Positions 1-11,900 of a DNA stretch of 64,000 nucleotides are shown one piece after another. A program made the translations under genes and the position numbers. The stretch is from Siniperca chuatsi (taxonomy: Eukaryota; Chordata; Actinopteri; Centrarchiformes; Sinipercidae): positions 14,411,929-14,475,928 of the forward strand of contig NC_058056.1 in the NCBI RefSeq assembly GCF_020085105.1. The letters run 5' to 3'. A model generated the notes under the pieces. It was not told the DNA's origin, did no database searches, and saw only the letters and a list, made by a program, of their open reading frames with translations. Within the stretch, counting starts at the first letter, position 1; every line of letters begins with the position of its first letter.

Positions 1-1785
1 ATATAGGTAGGCTATATAAGTATAGGCTGAATATGTTGATGCATTAAATTGTCTTTAAGTAGACTATAATTGTACGATGTGTCTGTATTAACCATGTATA
101 ACAACCACAACAGTCACACAGGCTGTGGTGGCCAGTCCCCCTCACATACAGTTTTTTGGGTTAATTACAGTGGATATTTACAATAATGGGAAACAAATGA
201 ACATGAAAAATGTTTCTTGGGGGAAAAAAAAACTTAGCAACCCCAACACACACACTACAACCATAAGTGAAAAGACTGAACTTCCGTTGGATTTGGTCCC
301 AGAAGAAGAGGCGATAAAAAGTCTGAAGTTTTAGGATGTTACATACCCGTCCAAGGTGGTAGATAAAAGTCGGGAGAGGGATTGGAAATCGGTGTTCTGT
401 CCTCCCTCCTGTCACTTGAACAGCGTCTCTCTGCTGTTGTGTATTTTTTTTTAAATATTTTTGTTTTTCGTCATGGTAATTGTTTGCGCGTTCGGAATCT
501 TCGAAATCTTTTGAATCATATTTATTTTTCTATTTAACAAATAGAACTCCACAAGGGGCATAATTATCTGAATGTACAAAGACTTTCCTTATTCACATTA
601 TCGGGACAAATAGGGATAGTCTTAAACATTCGAATAATATAGGCTAAATAATAATATATCATTAAAATAATATAATATGTGAATAACTCAATCAAATATA
701 GATGTGCTTTTGTGGACATTTATAGATTTAGCCAGTGTACACATATCAGTGCAGTGGAATTCCCCATTTCTTATCCATAATGGGGGAAAAATACAATTTT
801 ATGTAACTTTTTATTTTATTTTGAGCTTGTTATTGTCTGTTTTGTTTTGGCTGTCTATCTGAAAAAAAGTATGCTGTATGTTGCAGTAGTTTTCCAATGG
901 ATGGCGCCATGTGACATGTTTAGTAGACTATTGCACGAGGGTGCTCTCATTATGCAAGCTGCAACGGGCCTACAAATACAAGATCAGTTCATTATACAAA
1001 CTGCAGCTGGTTTGTATAAATTCACAAAGGTTAAACTTTCTTAAATCTTCTTGAATGGAGTGTGAGTTGACAGACAGTGAGGCGGTGCTCATCAGGAACA
1101 GACTGAACTTCTCTGACCGCATCCCGGGTGCCTTTAGAGGCTGTCGGAAATATTGTGGACCCACCGTAGCCCAAAGCCCAAAGAGATGGTAAATTTTGAG
1201 TGCAGGGAAAAAGCTAAGAAATTTGGGTCCCGAGAGAAAAAATAAAAGTAATCCTACTGTTGTTTTGTGGGCGCCTATAATCGGTATCTTTCGCCCTAAT
1301 GATACAAACAAATATTACTGTTAAATTCAGGATTATCAATGAACAACTGCGTATGAAAGTGGTACATAAACAACACCTCATTTTTAAAATTTATAAAAAC
1401 ATCGATTGCATGTCAGATCCACACTCTTCAGGGTCTCTTATCCTCTTCATTCTCTGTTCAGCCAGATATTTCGTGTTTTTATCTACTTATGTAAAGTTAA
1501 TTAATCAATTAGTCAGCAACAAACACAAAATAAATAAATCACTGAATATTTTAATAATCAATTAATTTTTTGAGTAATTTTTTCAGCAGAAATGCTCAAC
1601 GTTTGCTTGCTCTAGCCTCTCCAGTGTGAGGGTTTCCTGCTACTTTCCTCTGTTTTATATGATTTTAAATGTAATATATTTGGGTTTGGGACTGCTGACC
1701 AAACAAAACAAGATGGCATTTTGACATTTCATAGGCAGCTCTATTAATCGATTACTCGAGAAAATAATCTGCAGGTTAATCAATA
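1..1785. other. Upstream flank of itpk1, no confirmed gene
   Basis: AT-rich sequence with many short stop-interrupted frames. I find no exon chain that codes for a recognisable protein. It holds a 46-codon open frame at 1055-1192 (see findings) and a degenerate AT-rich MITE-like repeat from about 1530. A possible minus-strand donor (GTATGT read on the minus strand near 344-350) hints at an exon of a gene leaving the window to the left, but nothing else supports it. Confidence 0.5.
1055..1192 (+). other. Short open frame of unknown status (45 aa)
   Basis: ATG at 1055 opens 45 codons and stops at TAA 1190-1192. The sequence is more GC-rich than its surroundings and its first 27 codons have a protein-like composition (starts MECELTDSEAV, then NRLNFSDRIPG). 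A GT of donor type follows an AAGAGATG at about 1188. I do not recognise the protein. It may be a first exon of an unknown gene, part of a distal itpk1 leader, a repeat fragment, or chance. There is no supporting second exon. Confidence 0.15.
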
Positions 1786-1790
1786 ATGAA
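1530..1790. repeat. Degenerate AT-rich MITE-like repeat, copy 1
   Basis: Ends in the family's typical blocks of TAATCGATTA / CGAGAAAATAATC type, with a middle part carrying the TTTCAGCAGAAATG and ACCAAACAAAACAAGATG words shared with the copies at 8899, 40462 and elsewhere. Boundaries are approximate. The best-preserved copy, at 40462, describes the family. Confidence 0.55.
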
Positions 1791-2659
1791 AGCATCACGT
1801 GAAATCAGGACCGACTGTTTTTCGACCGTCGGGGGAGGTATTTTCCGAGGGGCTCGTGAAGGCAGCATCAGTCTCCTGGATCCTGGGTGTGTGCAGTCAC
1901 TTCAATCAAGAGTCTGGGACTGTAAACACAAGGAACGGATCAACGTGAGTCCACCTGTGCCTGTCACCTGGTTTGAAAACTTCTTCTCCTTCTCCACCGG
2001 ACGGACAGAGAATGGGAAACTATCCGAGCTAGTTTCTGAAGAGGACACAAATTTAGGGGGGGGAACTGTGCTAAAATTGCCAGGTTAGTTAATGCTAGCT
2101 CACCACAGCCTCTCGTTGACGTAACTATTTAACATTAAGTAATTTGCTCCATCTTGTCGCTAACGAGCCGTTGCTAGCAATCGTTAGTTAACTAATTTGA
2201 TTTGGAAGTGGTATGAATCTGTTCAGCCATTTAGTGTTGGTCATCCTTGTTAGCAAGCTAGCTTACGTTTCCTAATTGCATGCCATCGGTTAGCTATGCA
2301 GATTGTCACTACCCAGTTAGCCAGCTAACGTTAGCACTTGAGGTTAGCAAAAGGTGGTCAGTGTGTATAATTTAACTTAGTTTGCTGATGCTGAACCACA
2401 TTCACTATAATATTACGTTTGAAAACTAGATCATGTGAACCATGAGGGCACCACGAGCCAGACTAGTAGAAAGCGCCACTCACTTCTGGCTGTGTTCAAG
2501 TAACGTAACACAAACCGAGTCGTGAACTAAAGTATCCCCCCCTCATTGTTGGCTGTTGTGGGACAAACGTCATACGGTGGTTTCCTGTTTTTCGCCTGTC
2601 CAGGTTGAGCCTTCAGTCACACCATTTACCTCCAGAGAAGGAACAGGGGCACAGGGAAG
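1786..2659 (+). promoter_or_regulatory. itpk1: itpk1 leader region, probable non-coding exon 1 and start-site zone
   Basis: The stretch from 1786 to about 2085 is more GC-rich than its flank and has good donor sites (CAAC followed by GTGAGT at 1945; CAG followed by GTTAGT at 2084). Either could end a non-coding first exon. From 2085 to 2345 it is packed with GCTAGC, GTTAGC and AGCTAAC words, including a perfect palindrome GCTAACGTTAGC at 2324-2335. A pyrimidine-rich tract ending in TCCAG near 2601 could be the acceptor of the exon that carries the start codon. No TATA box is convincing. Exact exon 1 and transcription start need RNA data. Confidence 0.4.
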
Positions 2660-5600
2660 ATGCAGACCTTCCTGAAAGGCCGGAGAGTCGGCTACTGGCT
2701 CAGCGAGAAGAAGATGAAGAAGCTTAATTTTCAGGCCTTTGCTGATTTGTGCAGGTATGTGGCTATGACACCAATTTAATGCGCCCAGGTCAAGTGATTT
2801 TAGAGCAACTAACAGAAACAACTTGACATACATTCACACAGTAGGCCTACATCATCAACAATGTGTGTCACAGTGAATTAATAGGTGTGCTGTCACTGCT
2901 CTTCCTCTTAATGACTCAATGACAAAAGGGACTGATTATCATCTCTTATCCTCTTATAGGGAATATCCCTTGTGCATTTTTCATTTGAATTTTCTTTTTC
3001 ACACAGCATCCATGACTTCCCTGCTTATGTCTGTTTAGCATTTTTGATTTCGCTAAAAGTTGATATGGCCAGTGGCCGCTCTGCTAATTTTCTCTCTGCT
3101 ATATTACAAAGGCATTTTTTAAAATAGTGTGAATGCATTCCCCAGGTGGCACTAGCAAAAGTCAATTTAGTGTAGTAGGTTTTGGTTATCATGTTGAGTT
3201 TGTTGAGACATGGTGTGAGGAGGTAATGTGTGTAGGTAGGACTGTAAATAGTGGCCATAGGTGCATGTATAACAGGACAAGCAATTACAACAGGTGCTCT
3301 CATTTAGTTAACTGTTAATTAAAAAATTAATCTCTGCCGTGTTGTTAACAAATCTAAAGCAGAATATGTGCTCTTATTCCACAAAGTTAACCTCTGACCA
3401 TTACAGTATCTTATATTCATTGTAACTGGAACAGTGTGATATCACATAGAGCAGTCTTGGCTTTTTGTCTCTAGTTGTGAGACATTTTATTTATCTAGAA
3501 AAAGAGACTTATCTGTCCAAATGCATAGTCATAACAAAATTTTGTTCAAGGGTGTATTTCCACTGTAAGATCTTTTTCTGATTCTTCAGCCTTGAGAGGG
3601 GCAGCTATATGAGTGTTGTGTGTATGTTATCTTGTTGTAGCTTATCCGTCTCCAGCCAAGTACAATGTTATATAAGGTGTTATAAAGCAGGGTGTGGATT
3701 TTCTCAGCAGACTTTGACTTTGGGAGAAGTGAACGCTCCCTCACTGATTTACAATACCTGCTATACAGTATACTGGATTGGGGAATGACTCCAAGGTATG
3801 GCACCAGCCTTATAATCTGTCGTTGCAACATTGGCTAGCTGCTTGTGTTTTATGAGGGCTGCAGTTATCCAGAAAACAAACAATGACAGCAGCTAACAGC
3901 AAGAGAGAATTGAGAAAACATTTTAGAGCTGACACACTGACAACACACCTGCCCCTGTAGGTTAGGTATGTTGTCAGTGTGCATTATAGCAGGCAATTGC
4001 TTTGAAGCATTTTCACCTTTTTCAGGAGGGTTGTTGCCTCACAAAGTGACCTGGTTGAGCCAGCACAGATTACCACACTAATCCACAAAACATTTTTAAT
4101 CTCTTCATAAACCTCCTAGTAACACCCCTCCATCCCTGCGTCCTGCCTACCCCCTTCTGCCTTCAGGGCTGGACTGAGGGCTGTTTAACATGAATGGCAG
4201 GGGCAGAGTGTTAAGAAGTGGTGTTTGTGACAGCAGATCAAGTCACATTAATAGCCTACAAAAAATACCAGCGCATTCAAATGGAAAAGAGCCACAAAGT
4301 GAATGTGTAATATGTATATGATCCCCACATGACTGCTTTTCTCCAGTCAGTCACTGAAACTTGTCTTCTGTAAACTCTCGCCAGACCTGTTATTAGTGCC
4401 ACATTATTACCTTCAGGCAGAAAAACAGTTTTATTTATTAAGGACTGGTTTCCTTGGCAATATGACACTCATTAAATTTCATTTAATGCACATTGATTTT
4501 ATTTTACAGATAGATATGTGCAGGTTTTTTGACATGTCAGGCTGTATTATCAAATATAAACCAAATGTTTTACCTTAACAGAATGTGCCAGTGTCGTACT
4601 CTAATAGTGCCTGACCAGGTTTTCTCCCTCTCATCATGTGGCATGCAGCTCACATTGTCAGTGCTTCAGTGTGGAGTCTGCCCTGTCTTGTGCAGCTGGA
4701 CTCAAGGGATTCCTGCTGGTCAGAGCCACTTGGGTTCATGTTTGTGTCCCATAAGCTTGCGCAGCAATTTAGAGACTTCCTACTGATTCACATATACCGG
4801 ATTTAGAAAAATGCGATGCCCTTGAGAACAGCCAGCCTCAGCGTCATTGGATAGTATGAAAATATTGTCACTTAGTCCTGTCAAGGCAAGGCCACTGGAC
4901 AACAAGTCTGATGAGATTACATTGAGCTACACCCGCTGTATGCTTGTACGTAGCCTTTCACCCAAATGATACAAGTTACTGCAGTGATTGGAAGACTGAT
5001 TATTTAAAACCTGTGGCGAGTATCACTTTAAAATCTATCAACATATAGTGAATGGATTGTGTTGATTTTTAAGGAACAGACAGAGCAACATTTTAGTAGC
5101 CCAAACAGGTAAAGCTGCTTCACCTGGTTGACCTACTTTATCTGTCTCTTCAGAATGTTATCCATATGAACGCTACACTAAATCATATTAGTTCATAGTG
5201 TTTTAAAATAATCACTACAGTTTCTTGTGTTGATTGTCAGCAATTGCTAAAGGAAATGATTACCCTCCTGCTATCATTTTGCTAGATCTAAAAGTCAACA
5301 CATACACCCACTTGTAAACTTTGTAATCACATACTGTCATGCTGTGCAGTAGTCACGTCAATAGTGTACCATAAATACCAAACTTTAGGGTTGGAGTTTA
5401 TGGATATGTGATAGTGTGTGCTAGTAAGATATGATGTAGTAAAAAGAGTCTTGATTTTCATTACACCTCCATGTTCCTGGGTGTCAAGCCTATTCAAAAA
5501 GTTCTGACCCTGGCCTGCTTCTCTGGTGGGTCTTCTCCTCCATCTCATTCATTCTGCTGGCTGCGTTACAATATAGGAGAGCAGACGATCTCCATATCTG

Positions 5601-5869
5601 AGATGGGAGGAAACTCAATGCCCCATTCACATCACATGAAACACGCCAGCTGCGGTATTAAATATCCACATTGTTGTGAAGCAGTGAATGGCTGCACGGC
5701 TGTTACCATGGGACTATAACCCTTAAAAACAAGGGGGCCGGACAGGCTGAGTGGGTAGTAGTGCTGGACTGGTTTTGTCCTCATCGTGAATTCCCCCAAC
5801 TAGGAGATGTGTTATTGGTTGTCTTTTTGTTTTTTGGAAGATGATTTTTTTGGCATTTCTGCTTTATTA

Positions 5870-5918
<49 letters not shown>

Positions 5919-8900
5919 GCAAAGGTCCCGGGCTTGAATCGAACCCGGGCCACTGCAGTAAGGACTCACCTGGACCCAGGTGCCAAGGTTCTCATGTGTA
6001 CAGTTTAGTGGTGCACTATGTTATGATAGTCACCCCTACCAACAATTCCACTCTTGTAGTGGTCAACTTTTTTGTTTTTTTTTATCCGAAGACTACTATT
6101 TCTGTGCTGTTTCTGAAAAGTAGACTATTCTCCAGCTCTCTCGTCTAGTAAAATGCCCTACTTACTGTCCTGCTATCAGACAAATTTACTGAATAATTCA
6201 GGTTCATTGTTAATTTATTTTTGATGTCTAGGCACAGATAGATGTGTCTGTAGCTTATGTCAGTTACTGTCCATAGAGTCAAATTGTTGAAGACCTCAGT
6301 GAGTTTCTATTTAACTCCTCTTAAGGAACTGTTTTGACTTACATTTACATAAAGAATAAAAGTAACTATTACATTCTAAAGGAAAGAACTACAATGAGAG
6401 CCACTGATGAAAAAACATGTTTTACATAGTAAAGAATATACAGTAGTAATAGGAGTATGCTTTCTTGTCAATTTAAGTAAAATATATTTGTTGCATCACT
6501 TTGTTTGGTGTTGGATTTCTTCTTCGTCTGTGGGTTCATTCAAGTCTTTTCTGCTTCTGAGTCTTTGAGCCCACATACCTGAGACACTGTTTTTGGACAC
6601 TGAATTGATTGATCACTTTCAGTTTATTTTTGGTAAAATTAATGACCGTTACTTTTGTCTTCCTTTTCAGGAAAAGAGGAATAGAAGTTGTTCAGGTAAG
6701 TGGACAACATTTTTTGTCTGATACTGTTTTTTTTGTTGAAATGAAACAAAATTGGGCAGTCATTCATTGTTTTAGTTGGAAATCTTAAATTGGTATCCCT
6801 GTTGATACACTATTTTATTATGATTTGATGCCTTGTTGTAGAGTTTAAACCAAACCATTTACTACTTGTACATTTCTCATATTTCTACTGTAAACTACTG
6901 TGAGTTTGTTATCTTCTACATACCTGATGTAGTTGTGACTATGTAGCTTCACAGTCTTGCTATTTTTAGTTCATAAGTATCATCAGTCACAGTCTGCCAG
7001 ACCAGGCCATGTTCATTGTTAAGCTGTGATGCGAGTCACCCCAGCAAAATATTTCAACACCTGGCCTCAACTCTGTAAACTCTGTTGTAGGTCAGAGGAG
7101 TTGAACTTGGGCAGTGGCTACTCATTCTGTGAGTGTGTGTGTGTGGTTGAAAAGCTTGCTAGTAGTAGAAGAAGTTGTCACAGTATCTGACATCAGTCAC
7201 CTATGCAATATTTTTAATATATAAAACTGCATTAATGTGAGCAGCTACAGCTCTTTACAGATCACTAACTACAGTCACTTTAAGGTATTCTATGTAATGC
7301 AGATGTGTCAAAATAAATGGTCTATCTCTAGTAATTACTTAGCTCAAGTAAAGGATGGGTGCTGAGTTATATTCAGGTAAATAGAGGCCCCAGGGAAGTA
7401 AAGGCTGCTGTCATTAATGGATATTGCAGAGTGCACTACATTGAGTAAGTTAACACAGCACATACAGCAGCATAGTAACAATTGTTAGTAAGTCCTCGGA
7501 GCTAAGTGCTGAAAAGTGCTTGTCAGTTAAAGTGCTCTCTGCAATTGAGGAGGAAATAATCCTGCCTTTTCTGTCTTACTCTTTCTTTAATACTGTCTCT
7601 TGTTGTCTTGGGGGGTTCTTGATTTTATTTTTTCCCCCCCTCGCTTTGAGGTTATTTTTTTCCTCTCACTGTGCTGATGATATCAGCACACCCAGAAAGA
7701 GCCTTGTCCTGGGAATAGTCCCAAAGTAAGCAAGGCTTTGTTTCCCACTGTGCATTCAGCCCCTCCTGGGAGACAGCAAATCCTAACAGACCCTCAGCTA
7801 AGGGTACCCAGGGACTTGAACAGCCCTCCCCATTTCTCTTTTTCCAGGACTACCTGTTTTCCACTGAGTTATTTTCCTCCTACAAATCAGCATAAACTTT
7901 TTATTCTTAGCTGGGCTGTCGCTGCCATTTGAGAAAGCTCAGTTTACTCAGACACCCAGAGGTTTTTTTTTTAATTCACTCGGCTCGGCTGCCCGAGATG
8001 CACCCAATGCCAGTTAGTGCCTGTACTGTCATGGCTGCATCACAAGCTAAGATAATGGTAGCCGTTGTAATGCTTTGGCCTTGTTATACAAGTCTGTGTA
8101 CAAAGCTGTCTTATCCTGTTGCACTAGTGAATTCTGAGCCCAGCAACCCTTAGACTTTCCCTTAGACTGTTATTTTGCAATCAATGATGTTTCTAAAGCC
8201 AGGTTATGTATTTGAAGCCATGTTATTCTACATATTTTCTCCTGTATGTCGTGTCCTTAAGGTCCTGTAATTATTTTACCTTATTTTAAGCCCAATCTTA
8301 CTGAAGCCTAAGACTTATTTCCACATTGAGACAATAAAGTACATGAATTAATGAATTAATCTTAACAAAGAAGAGTAATGTTTTGATAGAGTCAGAGATA
8401 ACAAGAATGATGGGGAGACGGTAGTAATGGGAGACCATGGAAAGGGTGCAGGAAGTGGTGGTACATTACACAGTAAACATCTAGCCCTAAAATTGTCTGG
8501 CACTACTATAGCTTCAAAATGAAAACTGTTTCATTGCAGATAAACTGTTCAGCTTGAGTGTTGTTTATGTTTTATTACATTTTTTTTTAAGCTTTACGGG
8601 TGGGTGGGAGTGTTGTTGTTATGTGGATATCAAGTCCGTTTAACCTTCTCCAGAAGGCTGGAGTAGAACATAGCTGCAAATTTATCTCTTGTAGCCAATT
8701 TATTCACCTAACCTTGTCCCTGTCGTCTGACAGACTAGCTAATCCCAATGATAACAATTTAACCTTGGATATCCAAGGATGAATTCATCCTAGGCTTTTT
8801 CTGGCGGAATAAGTTCATGTTGGTTACAGCCTTATTACAAGGTAATTCATGTATTTGTTGTGTGTCGAAACCACAGATTTGTTGGAATAATAGCAGTGTA

Positions 8901-11900
8901 CTAGAGATGAAACGCTTAGCTGATCTCCAGAAAATTAATCTGCAGCTATTTTGATAGTCAATCAGTTAAGTCATTTTTTAAGCAGAAATGCCAAACATCT
9001 CTGGTTTTAGCTTCTCAATGTTTGTCCAAAAAAACTAGCAGTCTGAAGATGTCACGTTGGGTTTTCGGGATACTGTGTTATGCATTTTTCCACTATTTTC
9101 TGACCTTTTATTGACCAAATGATTCATCGATTATTCAAGAAAATAATCAGCAAATTAATTGATATTGAAAAACACCCCAAAAATTTTAAAAATGATATTT
9201 CACATTGTACTTTCACCTAGCGATATATGGTATTTGCCACAAGAGGTTGGATCCTCCAGAGGGTTGGCAGTGGTTATGACGTCAGCCTGTGTGAACAGAT
9301 CTTTGCTAAATCTGGCAGCCCCAGGGAGTTCATTTTATATTTCCATTTCTAGTGTGGGAAAAGCATCTACATGTATAACCATCAGGACTAACAGAACTAA
9401 AAAAAAGAACACAAGGTTCATTTGTTTGCTCCTTTAGCCTCTAGCATCTTTCCCTTCTAGCTCTTTTTTTTTTAAGTAACCCATTAACACTCTCACCTTG
9501 TCTCTACTTTTAACCCCTCCATCCTTCCTCTCCCTCCTCCAAGCAATTTTGCACTATCTCATCAATACTGACCCCTTAGCCCTGCGTTCATGAGAGTCAT
9601 CCTCCCCGTGCTCCGTATTAGCCTGTCTGTATCACAGAGCTGATGAGATTAACTCACCAGGCTTGGCCTTGAGGAAGCCAGTATTCGCTCTCGGAGAGAG
9701 AACCCATCACATCAAATGGCCATCGTTTGAGTGGGCTGTCCAGGAAAAGTTATTGAGTTACTGTTTTTATTATATGGTAAGTGCTTAGGAATTTAAAGTT
9801 ACTTTCCGGCATGCTACTGTATCTCGCCTACATATTGAATTTGTGGAGGCTGACAAACAAGAGATTGTCTTTACAGTAGATGGTATTTATTGGTCCTCCA
9901 GTGTGTACCATGATCCAAATAAAGCTGATTGGTGGCCATTGTTTGCAATTGGCATATAGTCACATTAGCTTAGATGAAGCAGAAAATTATTAATATACAG
10001 AAAGCTTCATCACGTAGGTGTGCAAGTCACTTCAAAGCCAAAATGTGTTTTGCAAAATGTCTGTCGATCTTACTGGAAATTTGTCAAATTAATAAAGGAA
10101 GTGTAAAAATGACACAGTTGTGCTGTGAGAAGTGTGGGGGTTGTTGTTGTTTTAGAAGTCTTGAGTTCAGGGTGGTCAATGATGAATGAGATATTCATCA
10201 GTTTGACCAGAATGAACTCCACAGAATCTCCCTAAATCTCAATAGACCTGGTAGAGGTATGAAGTCTCTTTCCTTCTGAAGTAATTCTTTTTCATTCCCC
10301 ATGATTTATCCACCTGCAAAAAGTGTTTAAAAATGTTCTTAAGCTACCTGCTGAGTCATTTTAGTCACACGCATTTATTAATGGTTAATTTTATATTATA
10401 CTCAGCTAATTATTAATGTATTAATTGATGAAAGCTGAAAGGCAGTTGCCTCCATAAGCTTCCAGTGCACAACATTGTCAGCAGTGAGGACTCCAGGGAT
10501 GCTGAGGAGACGGCCATTAGTCTAATTAGCTCCCGGTTTGACCCTCCATATGGTTTTTGGCTGGAGATTCACCTTCATGTTGATCCCCTCTCATGTTTAG
10601 TCTTGTACTTGCGAGGTGTGGCCGACAGTCGCATATGTTTCTCCTATACTGACGCACAGCATACAAAATAAATCATTCATCACATGTCTGTCTCTGCACC
10701 ACTCTGCACACAGTCTCTCTCTGGGCTAGCCTGACAACAAAGCAAAAGCCAGGTGAGATTAGATCCAGCTGAGGGCAACTAGAAAGAGACATCTAAAGGA
10801 TGAACCAGCTCCATGGCAAATCCTCACCAGGCACAGAGACAAATAACTGTTCCAAACAATTGTTCGTACAGTTTGTGGTCACCATATTTGTACACAATTT
10901 GTTGAAAACTGAAGTTCACATATGAGCTCTGTCCCAGCTGTTTGCTCAAAATCACCATTCTTAGATTTCCCTGGGGTATAGATTGGGCACACTGTGGCGC
11001 TACATCAAAGCTGAAAATATAATGGCCCAGCGTGTTTTCTATGCTGTCCATCACTACCATGGCCTACTGCTTGCACTTTGTCCCAGAGGGACTTTCAAAG
11101 ACGTCAGCTGACATTTCTGCTTTTAGCATTTAGCAGGACATAAGTGACTTTACTGCTGGGTTTTTGGATGCGCTCTAAAGAGGGGTCATTCTGTCTACGC
11201 ACAGGGAGAGGAGAGCTTTATCCTCTGCGATGTGTCTTTGCCAGTGGGTGTTGACCCCCACGATGTAGAGTCCTGTTTTTGTGGAGGGGCCAGGCTGTGG
11301 ATGGGCCCTCTGTGTTGTGTAAGCAAGAGATTAAAGGCTATGCCTCAGTGGAATACAGACAACTTCCCTTCCACCCGGCCCTGTCACACTGACACTGCTA
11401 GCTAGACAGAAAACAAGTTTTTACCAACCTGCTGTACCTCACGCCATTGCTGAGGCCCTGTCACCACTGCTGCTTGTAGCAGCTAGTGTGTTATAGTGTT
11501 ATAGAGTCCCTGGACTCTTTCAGCCTCATTGCTCTGTATACATTTTTGTAGTTTGTGTTGGCATGTTACTTTTGAGCTGTAGGGCGTGTTTCTACAGGCA
11601 GGAGGAATGGCGCGTGGAGGAGAATGAGATCCAACAGCGCTAAGATGGGCAGAGAAAGACATGCCATGTTGATATAGCATAATGAGCTCTTAAGAGAATA
11701 CAGCTTGACTTGAAATCTACAGTGTGTGATGGTCTTTCTTTGAAAGCCAGCAAGCAAAACTTTATTTATATAGCACATTTCATTCTAGGTGGAAGCACAG
11801 TGTGCTGCACAAAGCGTGACCTACCCCCAAAGTTGCAGCCACAAAATATTATAAAGATAAAACATAGACAACAAATAAGACATAATTAAGCACAGTTAAA

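Larger units (their letters stand above)
2755..6670 (+). other. itpk1: itpk1 intron 1 of the coding region
   Basis: 3.9 kb between GTATGT and a TCCTTTTCAG acceptor. Apart from the GA microsatellite and SINE-like block at about 5735-5990, I see no exon, RNA gene or conserved motif. Short open frames here lack splice or homology support. Confidence 0.7.

Noticed and set aside
5748-5945. A functional tRNA gene
   Set aside because: Box-like motifs are present but no cloverleaf with a 7-bp acceptor stem can be formed; it fits SINE remnants.
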